A stretch of DNA of 19,016 nucleotides from assembly GCA_004562915.1 (NCBI GenBank), contig SFQZ01000057.1:1-19016 (forward strand), in the 5' to 3' direction. A program made the translations under genes and the position numbers. Below the pieces are notes generated by a model that saw only the letters and a list, made by a program, of their open reading frames with translations, did not search any database and was not told the DNA's origin. The DNA is from a bacterium (GTDB lineage: Bacteria > Bacillota_A > Clostridia > Lachnospirales > Lachnospiraceae). The number at the start of each line of letters is the position of its first letter. Within the stretch, counting starts at the first letter, position 1. Below are positions 5,048-12,788 of this stretch, piece by piece.

Positions 5048-7633
5048 ATGTTACTAAAAACAGGTTCTAGTGGTACTCAGGTAAAATCTCTGCAATATGG
5101 ATTACACATTCTGTGTTGTTCTCCCAAATCTTTTGATGGCTCTTTTGGTTCTGCCACAGAAGCCGCTGTAAAAAAATATCAGGAGGCATATGGACTGAAT
5201 GTAGATGGGCAAGTCGGAGATAATACATGGAATAGTATTTGTGGAGAAATCTCCCCCATCCAACGTGCCCTGACAACAAAAGGATATTATTCTTATTCTA
5301 TTGATGGAATTGCTGGTGAAAAAACCTATACCGCAATCGTAAATTTCCAGAATTCAAACGGATTAACACCAGACGGTCAAGTCGGTCCTTCTACACGTCA
5401 GAAATTAATGCGTTCTAATACAAATGAAGTTGGGAATGCAGATTTCCCTTTAAAAGAAGGCGATTCCGGAGATAAAGTCACTTATTTGCAGTATGGCTTA
5501 AGAATTCTCTGCTGTTCTCCTGGAAGCATCGACGGTTCTTTTGGTTCTGGAACAACTAATGCTGTAAAAAAATTCCAGGCAAAGTACAATTTAACTGCAG
5601 ATGGCATTGTCGGTATAGGTACCTGGAGTAAAATGCAAAGTTTGATCACAGAGATTCAGGGAGCTCTAATCAGCAAAGGATACAGCATCGGAAACGCTGA
5701 TGGTGTTGCCGGACCCGGTACATATGAAGGCATTATGGAATTTCAGAAAGCCAATAATCTGACATCAGATGGACAGGTCGGTCCTGCTACCCGAGCGTTA
5801 CTTCTCGGAAACGCAAGCGACGGTGGAACAGATGCTTTCCCGTTAAAGACAGGTTCTAAAGGTCCTTATGTGCTTTATCTGCAGCATGGACTCCGAATTC
5901 TCTGCATTAATCCCAATGGTCTGGATGGCACTTTTGGCAACGGTACTACAACCGCAGTAAAAAAATTTCAGTCAAATAATGGCCTGACCTCCGACGGTAT
6001 TGTTGGAACTGCCACCTGGGAAAAAATGCGTACTCTCATTCGACCGATTCAGCAGGCTTTGGTGAACCATGGATATGATACCGGTGGAGTAGACGGAATT
6101 GCCGGCGAAAAAACTTATAATGCCGTAGTAAAATTCCAGAGTGACAACGGCTTGACTGCGGATGGTATGGTAGGTTCCTCCACAAAGCAGAAATTAGGAG
6201 TTACTTCTAGTGGTGGCGGAAGTGGAACAACCTCTTCCATTCTCAAAATCGGTTCTAACGGTTCGTTAGTGAGATATCTGCAGAGAGTTCTAAACATCCT
6301 TGGATATTCCAATACCGTAGACGGTGTATTTGGTACTGGAACTGCCAATGCTGTAAAAGCTTTTCAGGCTGACACTAAAATTTTATCTGCTGATGGAATT
6401 GTTGGTGCTGGCACATGGAGTAAAATCTTTGAAAAATATAAGGTGAATGTTTCTGGCACTGGTGCGGAAAAAATGGCCAATGTTGCCAAATATGAACTAG
6501 CTTGGCAATTCAAAGAAGATAACAGTAACAATATTACTCCTTACGGGGAATGGTACGGTATGAATGGAGTTGCTTGGTGTGCTATGTTTGTATCCTGGTG
6601 TGCTATGCAGGCTGGAATTCTCGGCACAAAAGTTCCAAAATATGCATACTGTCCATCAGGCGTAGAATGGTACAGAAGCAAAGGGAAATTCTATTCCAGA
6701 AGTGGTGGATATACCCCAAAAATCGGTGATACAATATTCTTCTGGAGTACATCCTTAGGGAGAGTTGCACATACTGGTATAGTGGTTGATGTTACTTCTT
6801 CATCCGTAACAACAGTTGAAGGAAATACAAACGATGGCGTAGGTATGCACACATATGGTCGATATAATACTTATATTCATGGCTATGGTGATAACGGAGG
6901 TCCATCTTTTTCTGAAAGCACTGAATCAGAACTTACTACAGAAGAAATCAATACGGCAGTATTAAAAAAGGGAGTTGCTCTATTAAACGCTTGTAACAAC
7001 GAAGTGATTTTTGATAGAAACACACAAAAATATGAAATAACTTCATTAACAGGAAAAGTCAACTTCCAGTTTACGACAACACCTATTGAATATTATATTG
7101 CACCCAATATTAAAATTTCAACAAAAATAGTTTCCAATACATCGCTTTATGATACAGCAAATAGTAATATTACTTTTACTATTAAAAACGGTAAAGTAGA
7201 ATCAAGTTCAATAAATATCACTGACAAAGTAAGTGCTATTACTTCATCGTTAGATAATGATTCTCAAAAATATATTAATATTCTTGATTCTTTATGTTTG
7301 GAAACTAAAGTAGGATACGGTAAATTATCATATACATTGAACCCAGAGCAAATTACCGTTTCATATACACTAAAGGCCGATGTATTTGTTAAAGAAAATT
7401 CAAGCCATAGCTATAGTTTTGCATACTCATTAACAATTGAAAAACCTGATGACTCTAATCCATTGTGGAATTCTGTATTGGTAAAATTGGAAAATGCCGT
7501 AAACTCCGTAATTAATGATTCAGATAAAGTTGGGGTCATTGTATTTGCAATAATAGTTATAGCATTAGTACTATATCTTTTGGGACCTATACCTGCTCTG
7601 GAGACACTAGAAAAAGTCGCCTTTATTTTCTAA
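5048..7633 (+). CDS. Large modular lysin: seven PG-binding domains, CHAP peptidase/amidase, C-terminal membrane anchor
   Basis: This 861-residue cell-wall hydrolase starts directly with a PG_binding_1 module and has no signal peptide. Seven such modules are visible. Six are arranged as three near-identical pairs (about 1-123, 128-255 and 262-388), each pair holding LQYGL-type and DGIAGEKTY/DGQVGPST-type halves. The seventh lies at about 402-470 after a Gly/Ser linker. A CHAP domain follows (about 475-630) with catalytic Cys511 in GVAWCAMFVSW, His575 in RVAHTGIVV and Glu591/Asn593 in VEGNTND. Residues about 635-820 form a beta-rich region I do not recognise. Residues about 828-850 (VGVIVFAIIVIALVLYLLG) form a membrane helix. 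CHAP domains cut peptidoglycan cross-bridges or the amide bond. The adjacent holin may provide the exit route. A C-terminal membrane helix is odd for an endolysin and suggests membrane tethering. The pairs look like products of internal duplication. Confidence 0.88.
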   Translation: MLLKTGSSGTQVKSLQYGLHILCCSPKSFDGSFGSATEAAVKKYQEAYGLNVDGQVGDNTWNSICGEISPIQRALTTKGYYSYSIDGIAGEKTYTAIVNFQNSNGLTPDGQVGPSTRQKLMRSNTNEVGNADFPLKEGDSGDKVTYLQYGLRILCCSPGSIDGSFGSGTTNAVKKFQAKYNLTADGIVGIGTWSKMQSLITEIQGALISKGYSIGNADGVAGPGTYEGIMEFQKANNLTSDGQVGPATRALLLGNASDGGTDAFPLKTGSKGPYVLYLQHGLRILCINPNGLDGTFGNGTTTAVKKFQSNNGLTSDGIVGTATWEKMRTLIRPIQQALVNHGYDTGGVDGIAGEKTYNAVVKFQSDNGLTADGMVGSSTKQKLGVTSSGGGSGTTSSILKIGSNGSLVRYLQRVLNILGYSNTVDGVFGTGTANAVKAFQADTKILSADGIVGAGTWSKIFEKYKVNVSGTGAEKMANVAKYELAWQFKEDNSNNITPYGEWYGMNGVAWCAMFVSWCAMQAGILGTKVPKYAYCPSGVEWYRSKGKFYSRSGGYTPKIGDTIFFWSTSLGRVAHTGIVVDVTSSSVTTVEGNTNDGVGMHTYGRYNTYIHGYGDNGGPSFSESTESELTTEEINTAVLKKGVALLNACNNEVIFDRNTQKYEITSLTGKVNFQFTTTPIEYYIAPNIKISTKIVSNTSLYDTANSNITFTIKNGKVESSSINITDKVSAITSSLDNDSQKYINILDSLCLETKVGYGKLSYTLNPEQITVSYTLKADVFVKENSSHSYSFAYSLTIEKPDDSNPLWNSVLVKLENAVNSVINDSDKVGVIVFAIIVIALVLYLLGPIPALETLEKVAFIF

Positions 7634-8002
7634 TATCTATTTCAAAATGTTGTAAGGGAATCAACTAATTAATTTTTCAATATCATTGGGCTAGAACCGT
7701 ATCAAATGGACTACCTTAAAAGCGAAAAATTAGATTTGATCTCTGACAAACATAATAAAAGATAAAATACACCCTGATAGTTAGACGCTAAAAGTATGTT
7801 TAAATTATCAGGGTGTACCTATTGTATAATTCATAAGCCATGTGTTGTCACAGATGCAATCAAAAAGCATGCATTTTTTAATACGGGATCTTAATTTCAC
7901 ATTATCTTCTAAAAGATTTTCTGCAAATAGGAATTCTCCACATATTTTAATAACAAAGTTTTTAGTTTAATTTTTCATGCATAAAACAAAGAAATTTTTT
8001 CC
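7634..8002. other. Intergenic region with a possible IS remnant
   Basis: There is no intact gene. A start-less 30-codon frame on the plus strand (7673-7765, with EPYQMDYLKSEKLDL, stop at 7763-7765) precedes the inverted repeat at 7768-7817 by 2 bases. This arrangement resembles the tail of a transposase followed by its terminator or element end. I cannot name a family, and the rest shows nothing. Confidence 0.25.
7768..7817. repeat. 12-bp perfect inverted repeat (TACACCCTGATA)
   Basis: TACACCCTGATA (7768-7779) is exactly inverted at 7806-7817, with a 26-base interval whose ends pair only partly. It is not followed by a T-run. It is probably an eroded terminator or the end of a lost insertion sequence. 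Confidence 0.5.
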
Positions 8003-8030
8003 TTGCAAAACATCGTAAACATGATACAAT
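8003..8030 (+). promoter_or_regulatory. House-keeping-type promoter of the lipoprotein gene
   Basis: TTGCAA (8003-8008) and TACAAT (8025-8030) are separated by 16 bases, a good sigma-A match. It implies a leader of about 90 AT-rich bases before the lipoprotein start. Unlike the holin and lysin promoters it has no CTCTTT element, so this gene is probably expressed independently of the small sigma factor. Confidence 0.5.
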
Positions 8031-8124
8031 ACATAATACGATAAAATATTTCTCAACAAGTATTTTATATATTATTTTCTTTTTAAAAATTATTATTTCT
8101 AATTTTAATAATTGAGGATAAGTT

Positions 8125-9438
8125 ATGCGATTTTTCCAAAAAAATACAGCAATTGTCTTTTTGATATCATTTCTATTAATGTTTATTGGTTGCGGAGATG
8201 CAAAAATAGATTTACAAACTGATTCTTATTTTTTATGTGGTACAGAGACCAACTATGATGCAGGAATAGAAATTTATAATTCTCATGGCAAAAATGTTTT
8301 TCAGTTGTCTAATGCATGTGTCGAACAATGTATTTTATCCGATGGTACATTACTCAATCAAAGTGCTGGATTATTGCCATCGAATTCTGTTGTGTTTATA
8401 AAAATCAAGCAAAATACAGATACAGTAAAAACTGGAGTATGGGGAACTACTGAAAAGGATTGGTTGATTCCACCAGTGGATGGGTATCTTATTGCTTATA
8501 CACGAGATGGGAAACTGACACAGTTTGTATTGAACGATACATATTATGGAATAGATTTTATACCGATGGAAAGTGAAACTCCTGATATTTACGAATTTTT
8601 AGACGGAACAAAATTAACGAATTCCTTGGATGGCGAAGGCAACTATTATATAAGTACTGTCAATGGAGATTACTATTTGGATGGTCATACATTTTATGAA
8701 AAAAATCGTTATTCCGGACTATTGTTAACAGAAGAAAATAGTATTTCTATACAGCAATGCATATTGAATCAATATATGATTGTAGAATATGATTACACAG
8801 AATCAACAAACGATACTGATATTGTAATAACAGGAAAAACATATTTGTGCGATCTGAACGGAGTAATACAGCATCCCGAATGGAATTATGATGGAGTCAC
8901 TTATGTTTTTGATCAGTTTGATAACATAGATACTCAATATCTTGTATTTAGCAACAGCGAGGACTTGCCTTTCCATTATCTTGACACCAAACAGGATAAA
9001 GAAGTAATTTTTCCTGATGGATACGGCAATCCATTCTATGCTGGAAAAGGTTTTTTTATATTGAAGAACGAAGAAAAGTTTACCATCTATGATGCGGTTG
9101 ATAAAGAAATAGGAAATACCTTTACTGTTCAATCAGGAACATCCGAATTTATTTTAGGGAAAGATACTTATATCATTCAAAACTTCAAAGAAAGTATGGT
9201 TGTTATTGGCGGAATCCAGCAGGAGATTGATGTGAAAACCATAAACGACATACCTGTCACTACTCATAGCACATATCCTGTTATTCAATATAAAACTTTC
9301 ACTGGAGATAGTGTTTCTTATATTGTTGATACCAAGGGACATCCTGTACTCAAAGCCAGGCAAAATATCATCTATGCGGATGAATCCTATTATCTTGTAT
9401 TAAGTGATAATAAATACAAAATATTAAGTTACCAATAA
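8125..9438 (+). CDS. Putative lipoprotein, function unknown
   Basis: This 437-residue exported protein has a classic lipoprotein signal: a charged start MRFFQKN, a hydrophobic stretch (about 8-21), then MFIGCGD with Cys23 as the likely lipidation site. The Phe at -3 is unusual. The mature part is acidic, rich in Tyr, Asp and Asn, and full of short beta-strand patterns such as YYISTVNGDYYLDGHTFYEK and YLVLSDNKYKILSYQ. This suggests a beta-propeller or repeated-strand fold on the outer face of the membrane. I recognise no catalytic motif. GAGG lies 8 bases before the ATG. The gene stands alone with its own promoter and a strong terminator. Position next to a lysin makes an immunity or surface-sensor role imaginable, but nothing in the sequence proves it. 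Confidence 0.75.
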   Translation: MRFFQKNTAIVFLISFLLMFIGCGDAKIDLQTDSYFLCGTETNYDAGIEIYNSHGKNVFQLSNACVEQCILSDGTLLNQSAGLLPSNSVVFIKIKQNTDTVKTGVWGTTEKDWLIPPVDGYLIAYTRDGKLTQFVLNDTYYGIDFIPMESETPDIYEFLDGTKLTNSLDGEGNYYISTVNGDYYLDGHTFYEKNRYSGLLLTEENSISIQQCILNQYMIVEYDYTESTNDTDIVITGKTYLCDLNGVIQHPEWNYDGVTYVFDQFDNIDTQYLVFSNSEDLPFHYLDTKQDKEVIFPDGYGNPFYAGKGFFILKNEEKFTIYDAVDKEIGNTFTVQSGTSEFILGKDTYIIQNFKESMVVIGGIQQEIDVKTINDIPVTTHSTYPVIQYKTFTGDSVSYIVDTKGHPVLKARQNIIYADESYYLVLSDNKYKILSYQ

Positions 9439-9474
9439 TTGCAATGATTTGGCAATGCCATCATTGCAATTATT
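9434..9474. terminator. Strong hairpin terminator after the lipoprotein gene
   Basis: A 14-bp perfect stem (9434-9447 with 9461-9474) is extended by an inner TGGCA/TGCCA stem (9450-9454 with 9456-9460), with only a two-base bulge and a one-base loop. It overlaps the stop codon. The outer bases are A/T-rich on both sides, so it may act in both directions. Bases 9475-9700 show no gene. Confidence 0.75.
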
Positions 9475-9718
9475 TCTGCCATGCCCTATATGCATAAAAA
9501 AGCTTCAACAAACTTTTCGTGACAGCTTTATTTCACATATAAATCTAATTAACATAGCCAACATATAGGCCTGCTTCGCATCATCATAAAATATTATAAT
9601 GCCCTCTTTCCAATTTTAACTGCATCATAGAAACCATATCTATAAACAGAATTATAAGTTTCTGCAATAATACATTTATATGCATATTTTCAGGTGTAAA
9701 AGTTATCGAACTTAACTA

Positions 9719-9842
9719 CCACCGGCTGAAAGCCGGTGGGTTATTTCGGGCTGAAGCCCAAACCCTGCGACTGAAAGTCGCTTTGGGGGCTAAAGCCCCG
9801 TCCCTTCCTGACTAAAGTCAGCTAAAAGTCCTGCTAAAGCAG
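9719..9842. repeat. Array of six small CTGAAAG/CTAAAG-loop hairpins
   Basis: There are six consecutive stems of different sequence but the same style, each with a loop built on TGAAA or TAAA. They are CCACCGGC/GCCGGTGG (9719-9739), GGGC/GCCC (9748-9759), GCGACT/AGTCGC (9767-9781), GGGGC/GCCCC (9786-9799), TGACT/AGTCA (9809-9820) and CTGCT/AGCAG (9831-9842). They lie just downstream of the transposase stop codon. The stems vary while the loops are kept, which suggests selection for structure. Confidence 0.8.
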
Positions 9843-10279
9843 CTACTCATCTTCTACTATCGTAAATTCATCTCCATTTTCCAACTTGCCCTGGTTCTCA
9901 ATATAGTTTCTTATTGTCTCCTCATCAACTTCTCCGACTGTCCCACAAAAATATCCTCTTCCCCACATATGCTGTCCCCAATATTTTTTCTTTAATTCTG
10001 GAAATTCTTCTTGCAGCATTCTTGATGATCTTCCCTTAATATTTGCATTATCTTACTCGGGGCTACATCCGTTGGGCATGATAATAACAAATGTACGTGA
10101 TCTGGACCTAAGCTGCCTTTCAGTATTACAAATCCATTTGCTTCGCATCCCTGCTTTAATATTTCTCTTGCACGAATTGCAATCTTTCCTCGTAATATTT
10201 TGTATCTATACTTTGTAATCCATACAAAATGGTATTTGATATCATATACTGTATGGCTACTGCTTCTATATTCTGTCAT
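9843..10279 (-). pseudogene. tnpA: IS200-type transposase TnpA, one-base frameshift
   Basis: This is a single-stranded-DNA transposase of the Y1 HUH family. The first part reads from ATG 10279 (MTEYRSSSHTVYDIKYHFVW; GGAGG 10 bases upstream) through the metal-binding HUH motif DHVHLLLSCP (His61 and His63) to SKIMQIL. It then runs out of frame and stops at 9992. Shifting frame by one near 10031-10038 restores the usual family C-terminus: QEEFPELKKKYWGQHMWGRG, then ETIRNYIENQ with the catalytic Tyr, then FTIVEDE, with a stop at 9843-9845. The sequence ATATTAAGGG probably lost one A. Since HUH and Tyr fall in different frames, the protein should be inactive unless frameshifting occurs. About 145 residues when repaired is normal for the family. 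Confidence 0.85.
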
Positions 10280-10333
10280 ACTTATCCGACCTCCCACCTA
10301 CAGTATATCATGTTCCACTTTTTTATGAAAGAC

Positions 10334-10361
10334 GGCTAAAGCCATACCGCCTAAAGGCGGT
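10334..10361. repeat. Two TAAA-loop hairpins on the other side of tnpA
   Basis: GGC-TAAA-GCC (10334-10343) and ACCGCC-TAAA-GGCGGT (10346-10361) repeat the style of the array at 9719-9842 and mark the promoter-side end of the element. Confidence 0.65.
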
Positions 10362-10632
10362 GGATTTAACCCTGCGCTTGGAAATTAAACTTGGTCTTGC
10401 TACTGCTGACCTGTTAAATTCGAAAGACCTTCCATGCAAAGACTATTGCATCAGCACTCTCCAAATGTAAGTGCAGTTTCCGAACTTGCTGAAGTTTTCC
10501 GTCCGGATAAAACGCATTTTTATACAAACGTATCCTCTGTAATCCGGTCGGAAGATGTCTGTTGAATTTTTGAACATGCATCCAATGAACTGCTGCGATC
10601 CGTTCTGAAAGCACTACATAAAACAGGTAATA
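10362..10632. other. Junction region without a convincing gene
   Basis: The only long frame is on the minus strand (GTG 10614 to 10414, 66 residues, with HWMHVQKFNRHLP and GKLQQVRKLHLHLESADA). It has no ribosome binding site and no recognised domain. It may be a decayed remnant, or chance. Nothing else is visible between the insertion element and the end of the mobilisation operon. Confidence 0.3.
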
Positions 10633-10833
10633 TTACTTATGCACTTTCTGATATTTCAACATTCTTCTGTGTATCCTCATATCTTCCACCTCTAAAGTAA
10701 AATACCTCTTCACTTCTTCTTCCATAAGTCCTTCCTCCATTCCCAAAAGTATCTCCTCTTTCTGCTCTCTGGTAAGTCTGTCATAATACCGGTCCAGGCA
10801 CTCAAAGATGCTGCCTGACAGATCCCATGCTTC
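10633..10833 (-). CDS. 66-codon frame directly after and in frame with the VirD4 stop; small conserved-looking protein or lost C-terminal extension
   Basis: Immediately after the VirD4 TAG the same frame continues for 66 sense codons to TAA. It gives EAWDLSGSIFECLDRYYDRL, then REQKEEILLGMEEGLMEEEV, then YFTLEVEDMRIHRRMLKYQK. The composition is charged, amphipathic and helical, with codon use like the operon, and looks like real coding DNA. No ATG begins the frame: the first Met is residue 32 (about 10740). A TTG at residue 30 has GAGGAG 6 bases upstream, but that site is inside the coding pattern. Options are a small gene that lost its start, a short protein from the TTG/ATG, or a VirD4 extension separated by a nonsense mutation or read through. 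I cannot assign a function. Confidence 0.5.
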   Translation of the reverse strand, partial: EAWDLSGSIFECLDRYYDRLTREQKEEILLGMEEGLMEEEVKRYFTLEVEDMRIHRRMLKYQKVHK

Positions 10834-12777
10834 CTACAAAGTATCTACATAATCTGCATTTTCACCTGTCTGTCTGATTTTCAATTGGTTCAGCATTTCT
10901 GTACTGACTTCGGTTGCAGAACCGGAAAAATCCATCTGTAGGAATTCTTCTTCCGATACGTCAAAGAACTGGATAGGTTCTCCTTCCTTCTTTTTCTCTC
11001 TGTAATACTCCACGCTGGTCTCATTTAAAGGTATCATCTCCCCCTCTGCCTTTATAGTGATATACTCTCCTGCTTTTGTCTTCTTCACGCAGATATCAGG
11101 GATATAGTCTCCAAGTTTTGCCGCCTCTTTAAACTCTTTCATCTCCTGTGTGGGGTATTTCTTATCATAGACAGGTCTTTCCCCTGTAATAAATATGATA
11201 CAGTCATCATCCTTCAGGCGGGATATCTCCTCACTGGTCATAAGCTCCCTGCCCTGTCGGTCAAAATTCACGCTGGCACTGCCGCCGTTTCCCTGGCTCT
11301 TGCCATCATTCTTTTTATCGATCGTAGCGGAACCTAATAGGTCTGCAATATATTTATGGGTAGAGTATGCGCCCCGTCCTCCGCCCAGATATAAAAAGAC
11401 AGAACAGGCATCCATAAGGATTTCCCAGGTGTCATTTTTATAGAGCTGTTTTAGCTGGCTTACGGACTGCAGGAACATGATGACAGAAATATTCCTGCTC
11501 CTTAAAGTTGTGATCAGTTTTTCAAAATTATCCGGTCTTGCCCCATTGGCAAACTCATCCATCCATATTTCTACCGGAATGGGAAGGGAACCTCCATATC
11601 TCCTGGACTGCTCCACCAGTACATGAAACAGGGAGGTATACAGCATACCGATCAGGAAGTCAAAGGACCGGTCATCATCCGGAACACATAAAAAAAGAGC
11701 AGTCCTTGTCTGCCCGTCTCCATGCACGCCAATCCCCAGATCCTGCAGCTCCATCTCATCTTCACCGAAAATCCTCTTCGCTGCAGACACTCCCATGAAT
11801 TTAAATTTGGAATTACACATGATAATGATAGACCGCACCGTGTCCGGCGCCCCTTCCTTTAACTTCCGGTAATTTACCACTGCCGGATGTTCATTTCCCA
11901 TAGGGGATCGGACAGAAAGCTCCGTCATCCTCTTCTCCAGCTCCGTCTCTCCGGTATCTTCATCCAACACATGGCTCTCCTCATTCATCAGCATCTGCAC
12001 CTTTGGAAGGGATGGGATCGCCATCTCCATCCAGACATAGTAAAAACAGGCCAGCAGGTACATCGTGACACCATCCTCCCAGAACGGTTCCCCCTTGCTG
12101 GCATCCTGCGGGGTAAGGGATCTCTGGATATTGGTTACCAGACGGATTAGGTCCACTTCCGTATGGACATAGACAAAGGGATTGAACATATGGCTCATGC
12201 CAAAATCAGAACTGATAAGGTCAAGGCATCGGATCCGGTATCCTCTTTCTTCCAAGGCTTTCCCATATTTTCTCATCAGGTCTCCCTTGACATCCAGTAC
12301 CACTACAGAAGCATCATTTCTCAAAAGGTTCGGTGCAACGATCCGGAACGATTTTCCGGTTCCCGGCGCACCCACCACGATCATGTTATTATTTGCGATC
12401 CGCTTTCCGTCCTTTGTCACCGTGATATGCCGGGACAAGATCCTGCCGGACACATCCCCCTTTTCTTTCATGATCTGCCGGTAGTCAGCCCATTCGGCAG
12501 AACCATGCTCCCGGCCGAAGAGGAAACTACGGTTATAATACTGATAATACATGACAAGACATATCCAGATGCATGCTGCCAGAGACAGGCAGCCCCTTGT
12601 CTTCTCATTCCAGTAATTACTAAACGGGTGGCGTAAAATCTGTAAGAGGACCTCCGAATAGTTTTCCAGAGTTACATCCGGATACAGATAGAGTCCGCCC
12701 AGATAATATCCTGTCAACAGGAATACGATAAGCAGTATAAATGCCATCCCCCAGGATTGTTTCTTCTTTTTCCACAT
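10834..12777 (-). CDS. virD4: VirD4/TraG-family type IV coupling protein
   Basis: This 647-residue membrane ATPase links the relaxase-DNA complex to the type IV secretion channel. Two N-terminal membrane helices (about 9-31 and 62-82) precede the conserved entry motif FGREHGSAEWAD. Walker A is GAPGTGKS (136-143), followed by VVVLDVKGDL. Walker B is VEIWMDEFAN (402-411). A further conserved segment TLRSRNISVIMFLQSVSQL (about 425-443) includes the coupling-protein glutamine motif. The C-terminus (about 560-647) is variable and acidic. The length is typical of clostridial VirD4-like proteins. It starts 12 bases after the PcfB-like gene and is the last full gene of the operon. The expected downstream channel genes (VirB6-, PrgI- and VirB4-like) are absent from the window. 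Confidence 0.93.
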   Translation of the reverse strand: MWKKKKQSWGMAFILLIVFLLTGYYLGGLYLYPDVTLENYSEVLLQILRHPFSNYWNEKTRGCLSLAACIWICLVMYYQYYNRSFLFGREHGSAEWADYRQIMKEKGDVSGRILSRHITVTKDGKRIANNNMIVVGAPGTGKSFRIVAPNLLRNDASVVVLDVKGDLMRKYGKALEERGYRIRCLDLISSDFGMSHMFNPFVYVHTEVDLIRLVTNIQRSLTPQDASKGEPFWEDGVTMYLLACFYYVWMEMAIPSLPKVQMLMNEESHVLDEDTGETELEKRMTELSVRSPMGNEHPAVVNYRKLKEGAPDTVRSIIIMCNSKFKFMGVSAAKRIFGEDEMELQDLGIGVHGDGQTRTALFLCVPDDDRSFDFLIGMLYTSLFHVLVEQSRRYGGSLPIPVEIWMDEFANGARPDNFEKLITTLRSRNISVIMFLQSVSQLKQLYKNDTWEILMDACSVFLYLGGGRGAYSTHKYIADLLGSATIDKKNDGKSQGNGGSASVNFDRQGRELMTSEEISRLKDDDCIIFITGERPVYDKKYPTQEMKEFKEAAKLGDYIPDICVKKTKAGEYITIKAEGEMIPLNETSVEYYREKKKEGEPIQFFDVSEEEFLQMDFSGSATEVSTEMLNQLKIRQTGENADYVDTL

Positions 12778-12788
12778 CGACAGCCCTC

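Larger units (their letters stand above)
9719..10361 (-). mobile_element. IS200/IS605-type element, inactive (frameshifted tnpA), with hairpin ends
   Basis: A broken HUH transposase gene is bounded by hairpin arrays on both sides: six at 9719-9842 and two at 10334-10361. IS200/IS605 elements have subterminal hairpins recognised by TnpA and no terminal inverted repeats, which fits. No TnpB is present. Exact ends cannot be fixed by eye; the element sits at the join between the AT-rich left segment and the mobilisation segment. Confidence 0.7.

Noticed and set aside
10414..10614. 66-residue minus-strand frame (GTG start)
   Set aside because: No ribosome binding site, no recognised domain and an odd composition; kept only as a note in the junction region.
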